Part shown: positions 5,979-11,401 of the stretch, piece by piece
Layout of the letters: every line of letters starts with the position of its first letter
Numbering within the stretch: the stretch's first letter is position 1
Assembly: GCA_902783925.1 (NCBI GenBank)
Contig: CACZSV010000064.1
Coordinates: forward strand, 1 to 11,401
From: an uncultured Coriobacteriaceae bacterium
Lineage (GTDB): Bacteria > Actinomycetota > Coriobacteriia > Coriobacteriales > QAMH01
Reading direction: 5' to 3'
DNA: 11,401 nt
The notes under the pieces: model-generated
What the model was told of the DNA's origin: nothing
Database searches by the model: none
The model's input: the letters and a program-made list of their open reading frames with translations, nothing else
Position numbers and translations under genes: made by a program

Positions 5979-6770
5979 ATGACAAAAATGCAAGAATACG
6001 GACATATCGTGTTCAATAAGCAGATAGCAGAGGGCATCTACTGGATGTCTGTCAATGCTCCCGATATAGCTGCCGCGGCAAATCCCGGCCAATTCGTGCA
6101 TATGTGCGTGCATGGAAAGCCATCCGTGCAGTTTCTGCGCATGCCGTTTTGCATCTACGATGCGAGTGCCGACATGAATGCTGTCGATATCTGCTATCAG
6201 GTGGTTGGAGAAGGCACCGAGCAGCTCTCGAAGCTCGTTCCCGGCGAATTCGTCGATATCATCGGCCCTATTGGCAACGGCTGGAACCCACCGGAAAACA
6301 CGCAGCATGCACTGCTCGTATGTGGCGGCGTCGGTGCGCCTGCGCTCAATTTGCTCGGACGCGCGCTTGCAATCGGCGGCGCGAAGGTCGATGCGGTCAT
6401 GGGCGCCCAGACGGCTTCGAAGCTTGCGTGTCAGGAGCATATTGAATGTTCCGTTGCGAAGAGCGGGGGGACGGTCCATATCACGACAGACGACGGCAGC
6501 GCCGGCGTCCATGGGTTCGTGACGCAGGTTTCAGATGAGCTCATCGCTTCGGGCGCATACGATTACGTTGCGGTCTGCGGTCCGCTTCCCATGGAGAGAA
6601 ACGTGGTCAAGGCCGCGTTCGAACATGACGTCTTTTGCGAAGTCTCGATGGAAAAGCTCATGGCCTGTGGTGTCGGGGCATGTCTCGGGTGCACGGTCGA
6701 GACAAAAGCTGGTCGCAAGCGATGCTGCGTCGACGGCCCCGTTTTCGATGCCGCGGAGGTGATCTGGTAA
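5979..6770 (+). CDS. pyrK: Dihydroorotate dehydrogenase B electron-transfer subunit
   Basis: PyrK is the FAD and [2Fe-2S] subunit that takes electrons from PyrD-1B and passes them to NAD+. The 263 residues contain a ferredoxin-reductase-like FAD domain (FLRMPFCIYDA at 52-62, GPIGNGW 96-102), an NAD-binding segment LLVCGGVGAPALNLLGRAL (112-130), and a C-terminal cluster motif with Cys230, Cys235, Cys238 and Cys250 (ACGVGACLGC...CCVDGPVF). ATG 5979 is chosen because GAAGGG (5967-5972) lies 6 bases upstream. The in-frame ATG at 5946 would add MDCLLCCEGLY and has no ribosome site. The TAA stop overlaps the pyrD ATG by one base (6770), so the two subunits are translationally coupled, as expected for a heterotetramer. 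Confidence 0.95.
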   Translation: MTKMQEYGHIVFNKQIAEGIYWMSVNAPDIAAAANPGQFVHMCVHGKPSVQFLRMPFCIYDASADMNAVDICYQVVGEGTEQLSKLVPGEFVDIIGPIGNGWNPPENTQHALLVCGGVGAPALNLLGRALAIGGAKVDAVMGAQTASKLACQEHIECSVAKSGGTVHITTDDGSAGVHGFVTQVSDELIASGAYDYVAVCGPLPMERNVVKAAFEHDVFCEVSMEKLMACGVGACLGCTVETKAGRKRCCVDGPVFDAAEVIW

Positions 6771-7783
6771 TGGAAAAGCCACGCACGAATAATGCGTCCC
6801 ATGTTCCCAATTCAAAAAAACGGGCCGAGCTCGATGGAGTTGCCTGTGTGCCGTCCGAACTCGCAGATGATGCTCCCGATATGAGCGTCGTGCTCGGCGG
6901 GTTCACTATGAAAAACCCCGTCACGGTCGCTTCGGGCACGTTCGGATGCGGTCAGGAATATGCGGATTTCTTCGATGTCTCGCGCTTGGGCGCCATAACG
7001 ACCAAGGGCGTATCCAGCGAGGCCTGGCAGGGAAACGACTCGCCGCGCATTGCCGAGACGGCAAGTGGCATGCTCAACTCCATCGGCTTGCAGAACCCCG
7101 GCGTCGAAGCGTTTTGCCAAGAGCAGATTCCCTGGCTCGACACTCTCGATACCTCTGTCATCGTGAATGTTTCGGGTCATAGCATTCATGACTATGTGCA
7201 TGTGATAGAGCGTCTCGAAGACGAGCCCCGTGTCGATGCGTACGAAGTGAACATCTCGTGTCCCAATGTCGATGCGGGCGGCATGACATTTGGCGTCGAT
7301 GCGAAGGCAGCTGCACAAGTGACCGCGGCGGTTCGTGCAGCTACCCAGCGCCCGCTTCTCATAAAGCTCACGCCCAATGTCACCGATATCACCGTCATCG
7401 CCCGGGCCGTTGCAGAGGCGGGCGCTGACGGCATCAGCCTCATCAACACCTTGCTCGGCATGGCGATCGACGCTAAAGCGCGCCGTCCAAAGCTTGCACG
7501 TGTTGTTGGCGGGCTTTCGGGTCCTGCCATCAAGCCCGTCGCGCTTCGCATGGTGTGGGAGGTTCATAACGTGGTCGATATTCCCATATTGGGTATGGGT
7601 GGCATACAATGTGGCCTAGACGCGATAGAGTTCATGCTCGCGGGTGCAAGCGCCGTCGCCGTCGGCGCGGCGAGTTTTGTCGACCCATGTGCAAGCGTTC
7701 GCGTTCTAGAAGAGATGGTTGCTTTTTGCAAGGAGCAGGGTATTACGCGCGTGCGTGATCTCACGGGCGCGTTGGAGGTGTAG
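6770..7783 (+). CDS. pyrD: Dihydroorotate dehydrogenase B (NAD+), catalytic subunit
   Basis: PyrD class 1B oxidises dihydroorotate to orotate with FMN, working with PyrK. The TIM-barrel core starts near residue 38 (MSVVLGGFTMKNPVTVASGTFG). It shows the catalytic-base motif NISCPN with Cys164, characteristic of class 1, then KLTPNVTDI (199-207), INTLLGMAID (225-234), GGLSGPAIKP (247-256) and the phosphate-binding GMGGI (275-279). The start at 6770 is backed by a strong GGAGGT (6755-6760) and a one-base overlap with pyrK. It gives an N-terminal extension of about 37 residues before the usual family start, hydrophilic and of unknown role. An internal ATG at residue 38 lacks a Shine-Dalgarno sequence. 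A frame opening at 6635 lies inside pyrK and is not used. The stop is followed 5 bases later by pyrF. Confidence 0.95.
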   Translation: MEKPRTNNASHVPNSKKRAELDGVACVPSELADDAPDMSVVLGGFTMKNPVTVASGTFGCGQEYADFFDVSRLGAITTKGVSSEAWQGNDSPRIAETASGMLNSIGLQNPGVEAFCQEQIPWLDTLDTSVIVNVSGHSIHDYVHVIERLEDEPRVDAYEVNISCPNVDAGGMTFGVDAKAAAQVTAAVRAATQRPLLIKLTPNVTDITVIARAVAEAGADGISLINTLLGMAIDAKARRPKLARVVGGLSGPAIKPVALRMVWEVHNVVDIPILGMGGIQCGLDAIEFMLAGASAVAVGAASFVDPCASVRVLEEMVAFCKEQGITRVRDLTGALEV

Positions 7784-7788
7784 GTAAC

Positions 7789-8514
7789 ATGGATTGGCGT
7801 CATGAATCTAAGGCGGATCGAATCATCGTCGCGCTTGACTGCTCTGCAGACGAAGCGATTGTGCTCGGCGAAAAGCTTGCAGGTCATGCGCGCTGGGTCA
7901 AAATTGGCATGACGCTCTATTATGCCGTGGGCCCGTCTATTGTGAAGACCATGCACAAGCTTGGGTTTCGCGTCTTTCTCGATTTGAAGCTTCATGATAT
8001 TCCGCATCAGGTGTATGGTGCTTCGATGTCCATAGCGCATGCAGGAGCCGATCTCTTCACTGTTCATGCGAGCGGGGGAGAGCCTATGCTCACTTCCGCG
8101 GTAAGGGGTGCGCGCAAGGGCGCAGCAGACGTCGATCTCGATGCAGAGGCTCCTGCTGTTTGCGCCATCACGGTTCTGACGAGCATGGACGAACAGCAGC
8201 TCGAAGAAATCGGCGTGAATGATTCGCCAGCGCAGCAGGTGCACAGGCTCGCCTCTCTAGCCAGTGCATCTGGTTTGGATGGAATCGTGTGCTCTCCTAT
8301 GGAAGCCGCGCAGATGCGCGAGCTTTTGGGAGACGAGGCCATCATTATCACGCCTGGTGTGCGTCCGCACGGCGCGTCCCTTGGCGATCAGAGCCGTGTC
8401 GCGACGCCAAAGGACGCCTTCGATGCCGGTGCTTCGCATCTCGTTGTCGGCCGTCCTATCACGAGGAGCAACGATCCGGTGCAAGCCCTCGAGGAGATTG
8501 TCGCAAGCCTATAG
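7789..8514 (+). CDS. pyrF: Orotidine 5'-phosphate decarboxylase, type 1
   Basis: PyrF decarboxylates OMP to UMP, the last step of the pathway. The 241-residue protein has the type 1 active site DLKLHDIP (65-72), with the Asp-Lys-Asp set (D65, K67, D70), plus ALDC near residue 15-18, WVKIG with Lys38, and the phosphate-binding region IITPGVRPHG followed by VVGRPITRS near the end. ATG 7789 has GGAGGTG (7774-7780) 8 bases upstream and begins 5 bases after the pyrD stop. It is the last pyr gene here. pyrE, which supplies its substrate, is absent from the window. No clear intrinsic terminator follows the stop at 8514. Confidence 0.95.
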   Translation: MDWRHESKADRIIVALDCSADEAIVLGEKLAGHARWVKIGMTLYYAVGPSIVKTMHKLGFRVFLDLKLHDIPHQVYGASMSIAHAGADLFTVHASGGEPMLTSAVRGARKGAADVDLDAEAPAVCAITVLTSMDEQQLEEIGVNDSPAQQVHRLASLASASGLDGIVCSPMEAAQMRELLGDEAIIITPGVRPHGASLGDQSRVATPKDAFDAGASHLVVGRPITRSNDPVQALEEIVASL

Positions 8515-8591
8515 ATTGCCGTGGGTGTGTCGCGAACAGCGCCATGTGGGCTCACTGCCGCGCGGGCGAGGGAAGCGTTTTGATGACGTGC

Positions 8592-8603
8592 TGACATATG
8601 TCA
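8592..8603. promoter_or_regulatory. Perfect palindrome TGACATATGTCA, possible operator
   Basis: A 12-base perfect dyad lies about 120 bases upstream of the mihF promoter and 78 bases after pyrF. Its length and symmetry fit a binding site for a dimeric regulator, but no regulator is identified and a single short palindrome can occur by chance. Confidence 0.3.
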
Positions 8604-8620
8604 AATCCGCTTTATCTGCC

Positions 8621-8645
8621 AACGGCACTTTCCTGTAAAGCCGTT
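8621..8645 (+). other. Imperfect hairpin downstream of pyrF
   Basis: AACGG (8621-8625) pairs with CCGTT (8641-8645), and CTTT (8628-8631) with AAAG (8637-8640), leaving a 2-base bulge and a 5-base loop. No T tract follows (CGCCGTG), so it is not a standard intrinsic terminator. It could mark the 3' end of the pyr transcript if termination is factor-dependent. Confidence 0.3.
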
Positions 8646-8723
8646 CGCCGTGTATCGAATAGCCATATATCTAGCATAGACGAACCGTTTGCTCCTCAAG
8701 TCTGTCGTTAGTCTGCCCTTAAT

Positions 8724-8732
8724 TGGTACAAT
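8724..8732 (+). promoter_or_regulatory. Extended -10 promoter of the mihF-gmk operon
   Basis: TGGTACAAT combines a TACAAT -10 hexamer (5/6) with the upstream TGN element, and is preceded by an A/T-rich stretch. No good -35 is seen at the proper spacing, which is common for extended -10 promoters. Transcription would start near 8739, giving a leader of about 36 bases before mihF. Confidence 0.6.
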
Positions 8733-8774
8733 AGTGAGGGTTTTAGATTATAGGACCTGAAGGAGGCGTACATC

Positions 8775-9086
8775 ATGGCACTACCCCCATTGAGCGACAA
8801 GCAGCGCAAGGATGCTTTGGCAAAAGCGGCTGCTGCACGTAAAGCCCGTGCTGAGCTACGCGAAAAGATCAAGACCGGCAAAGTCTCGATTGAAGAAGTC
8901 GTCAAAAAGACCGACGATCCCATTGTTGCTCGTATGAAGGTTTCGATGCTTATTGAATCTCTTCCCGGGTATGGCAAGGCTAAGGCCGCCAAGATTATGG
9001 ACGAGCTGAATATTTCCCCGAGCCGCCGCATCAAGGGCCTCGGTGTTCGCCAACGCGAAGAGCTTCTGGAGCGGCTCGGTAAGTAA
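8775..9086 (+). CDS. mihF: Integration host factor, actinobacterial type (mIHF)
   Basis: The 103-residue basic protein is the actinobacterial IHF, a nucleoid-associated DNA-binding protein unrelated to the HU/IHF fold of enterobacteria. The N-terminal half is a long charged helix rich in Ala, Lys, Arg and Glu (KQRKDALAKAAAARKARAEL, 9-28). The C-terminal half has the helix-two-turn-helix region LPGYGKAKAAKIMDELNI (60-77), followed by the family hallmark SRRIKGLGVRQREELLERL (80-98). It bends DNA and supports phage integration and chromosome organisation in mycobacteria and Streptomyces. ATG 8775 has an excellent GAAGGAGG site about 8 bases upstream. The position just before gmk and rpoZ is conserved in Actinobacteria. 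The gap to gmk is only 5 bases. Confidence 0.94.
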   Translation: MALPPLSDKQRKDALAKAAAARKARAELREKIKTGKVSIEEVVKKTDDPIVARMKVSMLIESLPGYGKAKAAKIMDELNISPSRRIKGLGVRQREELLERLGK

Positions 9087-9091
9087 TCCTT

Positions 9092-9643
9092 ATGTCTCAG
9101 GGTCGTCTGTTCTGCATTTCCGGGCCATCCGGCGCGGGCAAGGGCACGCTAGTCGAACGTGTGCTTGGGCTTGTGCCCGATGCTTGGGTATCTGTATCGG
9201 CTACAACGCGAAAGCCTCGCGTTGGAGAAGTCGATGGCGTTCACTACTTCTTTATGACGGAGCAAGAGTTTACAGAGACCATCGATGAGGATGGCTTCAT
9301 TGAGTGGGCGCGTGTCCATTCCAATTTCTACGGAACCCCAATTGCTCCCATCCGCGAGCATGTCGCCGCGGGAGACTGCGTATTGCTCGAAATAGATGTG
9401 CAGGGCGCGTTTCAGGTACGAGACAAGATTCCCGAAACGACGCTTGTTTTTATTGCACCGCCGAGCATGGAGGAGCTTGAAGCGCGCCTGAGGGGGCGCG
9501 GCACCGATGCTCCGGAAGTCATTGATCAGCGTCTCCAAAACGCTCAGGCCGAAATCGACGCCTCTCACGATTACGATTACGTAATCGTGAACGATGATTT
9601 GGACAGGGCTACCGCTGAGCTCGTTTCAGTGTTACAATCCTAG
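9092..9643 (+). CDS. gmk: Guanylate kinase
   Basis: Gmk phosphorylates GMP/dGMP to GDP/dGDP with ATP in the cytoplasm. The 183-residue protein starts with the P-loop ISGPSGAGKGT (9-19) and has the GMP-binding segment SVSATTRKPRVGEVDGVHYFF (34-54, with the conserved Arg and Tyr). It also has GFIEWARVHSNFYGTP near 69-84, LLEIDVQGAFQV (94-105) and the lid region RLRGRGTDAPEVIDQRL. The length is slightly short for the family but complete. The start ATG 9092 follows the mihF stop after 5 bases and has no clear Shine-Dalgarno sequence, so translation probably depends on coupling to mihF. A possible rpoZ promoter lies inside its 3' end. Confidence 0.95.
   Translation: MSQGRLFCISGPSGAGKGTLVERVLGLVPDAWVSVSATTRKPRVGEVDGVHYFFMTEQEFTETIDEDGFIEWARVHSNFYGTPIAPIREHVAAGDCVLLEIDVQGAFQVRDKIPETTLVFIAPPSMEELEARLRGRGTDAPEVIDQRLQNAQAEIDASHDYDYVIVNDDLDRATAELVSVLQS
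9630..9638 (+). promoter_or_regulatory. Possible internal extended -10 promoter for rpoZ-thiI
   Basis: TGTTACAAT inside the last codons of gmk has the same extended -10 layout (TGN plus TACAAT) as the mihF promoter. No -35 is evident. A start near 9645 would give a short leader including the small hairpin at 9643-9661. It could let rpoZ and thiI be expressed apart from gmk. Confidence 0.35.
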
Positions 9644-9661
9644 GTCGCATGTCAAGCGACC
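9643..9661 (+). other. Short hairpin between gmk and rpoZ
   Basis: GGTCGC (9643-9648) and GCGACC (9656-9661) form a 6-bp stem with a 7-base loop, followed by ACTCTTTTC. The stem is short and the T tract brief, so it would be at most a weak attenuator tuning rpoZ and thiI against gmk. Confidence 0.35.
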
Positions 9662-9686
9662 ACTCTTTTCGAGGAGCTCAAATTCT

Positions 9687-9947
9687 ATGTCTATTGTTGA
9701 ACCACGTATCGATAACCTACTTGACAAGACGGATGGCGATAAGTACCTTCTCTGCGCCATCGCGTCTAAACGTTCGCGCGATATCAACGACATGATGCGC
9801 GGTCAGCGCGACCGTGCCGTTGCCCTGCAGTCCGTAAGCGAAATTGCCGAGTTCGCCGGACGCAAGCCTCTGTCTTTGGCGATGGAAGAAATCGCCCGCG
9901 GCGAGATTTCCTACGATAAGAAATCATTTGAAGAAACCAGACAATAG
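9687..9947 (+). CDS. rpoZ: DNA-directed RNA polymerase omega subunit
   Basis: The 86-residue protein is the RNA polymerase omega subunit, which helps beta' folding and assembly. The conserved pattern is clear: VEPRIDNLLDKTDGDKYLLCAIASKRSRDINDMM (4-37), the family's RIDxLLxKxxxKYxLxxxxxKRxRxI signature, then the C-terminal PLSLAMEEIARGEISY segment. ATG 9687 is chosen because the homology begins there and GAGGAG (9671-9676) lies 10 bases upstream. The longer in-frame opening from 9594 would run inside gmk and adds an unrelated stretch. The location after gmk is the standard one in Actinobacteria. Its stop codon TAG (9945-9947) is part of the TAGGAGG ribosome site of thiI. Confidence 0.94.
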   Translation: MSIVEPRIDNLLDKTDGDKYLLCAIASKRSRDINDMMRGQRDRAVALQSVSEIAEFAGRKPLSLAMEEIARGEISYDKKSFEETRQ

Positions 9948-9956
9948 GAGGCTCGC

Positions 9957-11297
9957 TTGTTCGAGCGTATTTGCCTGGTCCATTATCACGAGCTTGGCCT
10001 GAAAGGCCGCAATCGTTCATCTTTCGAGCACCGTCTTCTCTTGAACATGGAGGCGGCGCTCGTTCAGTTTCATATAAAGGAACTTGCGCGTATTTCCGGC
10101 CATTTGCTTGTCGTGCTCGAAAATGAGGACGACGTCGAGCCCGTGGCTCGTATTCTTATGCAGGTTCCCGGTGTCGCACGTGTCTCGCGTGGGTGGCGCT
10201 GTGCGAGAAAGCCTGAGGAATACTACCGTTGCGCCGAGCTTGCGATGCTCGATTGCGGTCCATTCGAGACGTTCAAGGTCGTTGCGCGCAGATCTAATAC
10301 CGACTACCCCATAGACTCCATGCAGCTCAATCAGCTCGTGGGAGCTCATTTGTGCGCTTTCGCACCTGACAAGAAGGTCAAGATGAAAGACCCGGATGTC
10401 AAGGTGCATGTTGAGATTATCCAGGGGAGCGCCTACGTGTTCTCGCGAAGCGTCCGTGCCATCGGAGGGCTTCCCGTCGGTACCGCCGGCAAAGTCGTGA
10501 GCCTCATGTCCGGCGGCATTGACAGCCCTGTTGCCACATGGAAGCTCATGAAGCGCGGCGCCGTTGTCGTCGGCGTTCATTTTTCCGGCCGCCCTCAGAC
10601 AGATGATGCGAGCGAATACATTGTCGACGACATCGCCTGCGCGCTTGCTCCAGCTGGCGGAATCGGACGTGTATACACGGTCGCATTTGGCGATTACCAA
10701 AAGATCATCGCAAGCGAGTGCCCGCCAAATTTACGAATCGTGCTCTATAGGCGTCTCATGTTCCGCGTGGCGGAAAGAATCGCGAAGCTCGAGCGCGCCA
10801 AGGCCCTTGTAACGGGCGAATCGCTTGGTCAGGTGGCAAGTCAAACGCTCGATAATATTGCTGCGGTTAATTCCGTAGTCTCGCTTCCCGTACTGCGTCC
10901 GCTCATTGGCAGTGACAAGCTCGAGATCATCGATTTGGCAAAGCATATCGGGACTTTCGAGATATCCTCACGTCCGGCAGATGACTGCTGCACGCTCTTT
11001 ATGCCACGCTCTCCCGAGACGCATGCCCGTGTGGCAGATTGCGAGCGTGCGGAAGAAGGGCTTCCCATAGAGCAATGGATTGACGAGATCATCGTCAATC
11101 TCGAGTGGAAAGACTATCCGTGTCCCTCGTACAAAAAACCCAAAGCACGCCGTATGGGCAAATGTGCGCACCATACGGCAAGCGATTCTGAGACATCGCA
11201 TACGCACGATATGTCAAGCGAGCGCAGCGAGGACGTGCATCCGAGCACGTTGCACGGGCGTTCTAAGACGCAAGCTGAAACGCCCGAGACCGATTGA
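9957..11297 (+). CDS. thiI: tRNA 4-thiouridine synthase ThiI, rhodanese-less form
   Basis: ThiI adenylates U8 of tRNA and transfers sulfur from a cysteine desulfurase to make 4-thiouridine; in some bacteria it also supports thiazole synthesis. The 446-residue protein has an N-terminal ferredoxin-like region (LVHYHELGLKGRNR, 7-20), a THUMP domain (about 60-165), and a PP-loop ATP pyrophosphatase domain with SLMSGGIDSPVATWKL (182-197) and ALVTGESLGQVASQTLDNI (283-301). An ADDCCTLFMPRSPETHARV segment (341-359) with Cys344-Cys345 follows. There is no C-terminal rhodanese domain, as in Bacillus-type ThiI. Instead about 45-50 residues of hydrophilic Ser/His/Glu-rich tail follow residue 395. The start is TTG 9957, preceded by GGAGG (9947-9951) with 5-base spacing. 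It is the last gene of the mihF operon seen here. A partner desulfurase is not in view. Confidence 0.94.
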   Translation: MFERICLVHYHELGLKGRNRSSFEHRLLLNMEAALVQFHIKELARISGHLLVVLENEDDVEPVARILMQVPGVARVSRGWRCARKPEEYYRCAELAMLDCGPFETFKVVARRSNTDYPIDSMQLNQLVGAHLCAFAPDKKVKMKDPDVKVHVEIIQGSAYVFSRSVRAIGGLPVGTAGKVVSLMSGGIDSPVATWKLMKRGAVVVGVHFSGRPQTDDASEYIVDDIACALAPAGGIGRVYTVAFGDYQKIIASECPPNLRIVLYRRLMFRVAERIAKLERAKALVTGESLGQVASQTLDNIAAVNSVVSLPVLRPLIGSDKLEIIDLAKHIGTFEISSRPADDCCTLFMPRSPETHARVADCERAEEGLPIEQWIDEIIVNLEWKDYPCPSYKKPKARRMGKCAHHTASDSETSHTHDMSSERSEDVHPSTLHGRSKTQAETPETD

Positions 11298-11344
11298 TTG
11301 GATGCGCAGTGGAGTCAAGCCAAGTTCGTTTAGCTTTGCCATCG

Positions 11345-11401
11345 TCATTGGATCTCGCGTTGTTCTGCGGGCCACGTGACGAGAACCTCCGGTGCATTGA
11401 G
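11345..11401 (-). CDS. Possible C-terminal end of a convergent gene (partial)
   Basis: On the minus strand an open frame enters from the window edge, reads LNAPEVLVTWPAEQREIQ, and stops at TGA (11347-11345), 47 bases from the thiI stop. The sequence is protein-like, and a convergent gene would explain the end of the operon, but 18 codons are too few to identify a family or exclude chance. The bases between it and thiI show no clear terminator. Confidence 0.25.
   Translation of the reverse strand, partial: LNAPEVLVTWPAEQREIQ

Larger units (their letters stand above)
8515..8774. other. 260-bp intergenic region between the two operons
   Basis: No convincing gene is seen here; the frames that run through it are out-of-frame continuations over pyrF. 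It holds a perfect 12-base palindrome (8592-8603), an imperfect hairpin (8621-8645) and an extended -10 promoter (8724-8732), listed separately. No stem followed by a T run was found after pyrF, so read-through from the pyr operon into mihF is possible. Confidence 0.6.

Noticed and set aside
6812..7609. 265-codon minus-strand frame opposite pyrD
   Set aside because: It lies wholly antisense to pyrD with its intact catalytic motifs, and shows no recognisable protein family.
8264..8638. Extra gene between pyrF and mihF
   Set aside because: The frames start inside pyrF out of frame and have no ribosome site or recognisable motif.
10017..10700. 227-codon minus-strand frame opposite thiI
   Set aside because: It is an antisense shadow of the THUMP and PP-loop regions.
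11298..11379. Plus-strand short frame after thiI (MRSGVKPSSF...)
   Set aside because: Only 25 codons from the ATG, no ribosome site, no family; the minus-strand tail is slightly more protein-like.

Overview
The window looks like chromosomal DNA of a moderately G+C-rich actinobacterium. The best guess is class Coriobacteriia (gut or oral relatives of Eggerthella, Slackia or Olsenella). This is an inference from three things: an actinobacterial-type integration host factor next to gmk and rpoZ, a PyrR/PyrK/PyrD-1B pyrimidine operon typical of anaerobes, and a secreted papain-like protease carrying lectin-like and DUF5648 regions. No transposase, integrase, tRNA, rRNA or CRISPR array is visible.

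Layout. (1) Positions 10-270 hold a tandem array of five 52-bp units. Each unit contains an inverted repeat (CACCTT...AAGGTG). A strong GC hairpin at 293-321 follows. (2) On the minus strand, 351-2728 is a large secreted C1A cysteine protease gene with two apparent lesions: an amber codon directly after the best-supported ATG, and a -1 frame change at a G/C homopolymer near 2066. It is either a pseudogene, a phase-variable or recoded gene, or carries assembly errors. (3) The divergent intergenic region 2729-3033 holds both promoters and a clear PyrR-binding RNA hairpin that covers the pyrR ribosome binding site. (4) On the plus strand, 3034-8514 is pyrR-pyrB-pyrC-pyrK-pyrD-pyrF. These encode the regulator and four enzymes (PyrB, PyrC, the two-subunit PyrK/PyrD, and PyrF) of de novo UMP synthesis. 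carAB and pyrE are not in the cluster and must lie elsewhere if the pathway is complete. (5) After a 260-bp gap with a palindrome, a hairpin and an extended -10 promoter comes a second plus-strand operon: mihF-gmk-rpoZ-thiI (8775-11297). It covers nucleoid architecture, guanylate kinase, RNA polymerase omega and tRNA 4-thiouridine synthesis. (6) The last 100 bases may hold the tail of a convergent minus-strand gene.

How the genes work together. The pyr operon makes UMP from carbamoyl phosphate and aspartate. PyrR probably senses UMP/UTP against PRPP and binds its own leader, masking the Shine-Dalgarno sequence; this is closer to the mycobacterial translational mode than to Bacillus attenuation. 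The PyrD-1B/PyrK pair passes electrons to NAD+, which suits anaerobic growth. The downstream cluster links nucleotide supply (Gmk), transcription (RpoZ) and chromosome structure (mIHF). Most genes are ordinary housekeeping genes. The unusual material is the repeat array, the damaged or recoded protease, and the compact pyrR leader.
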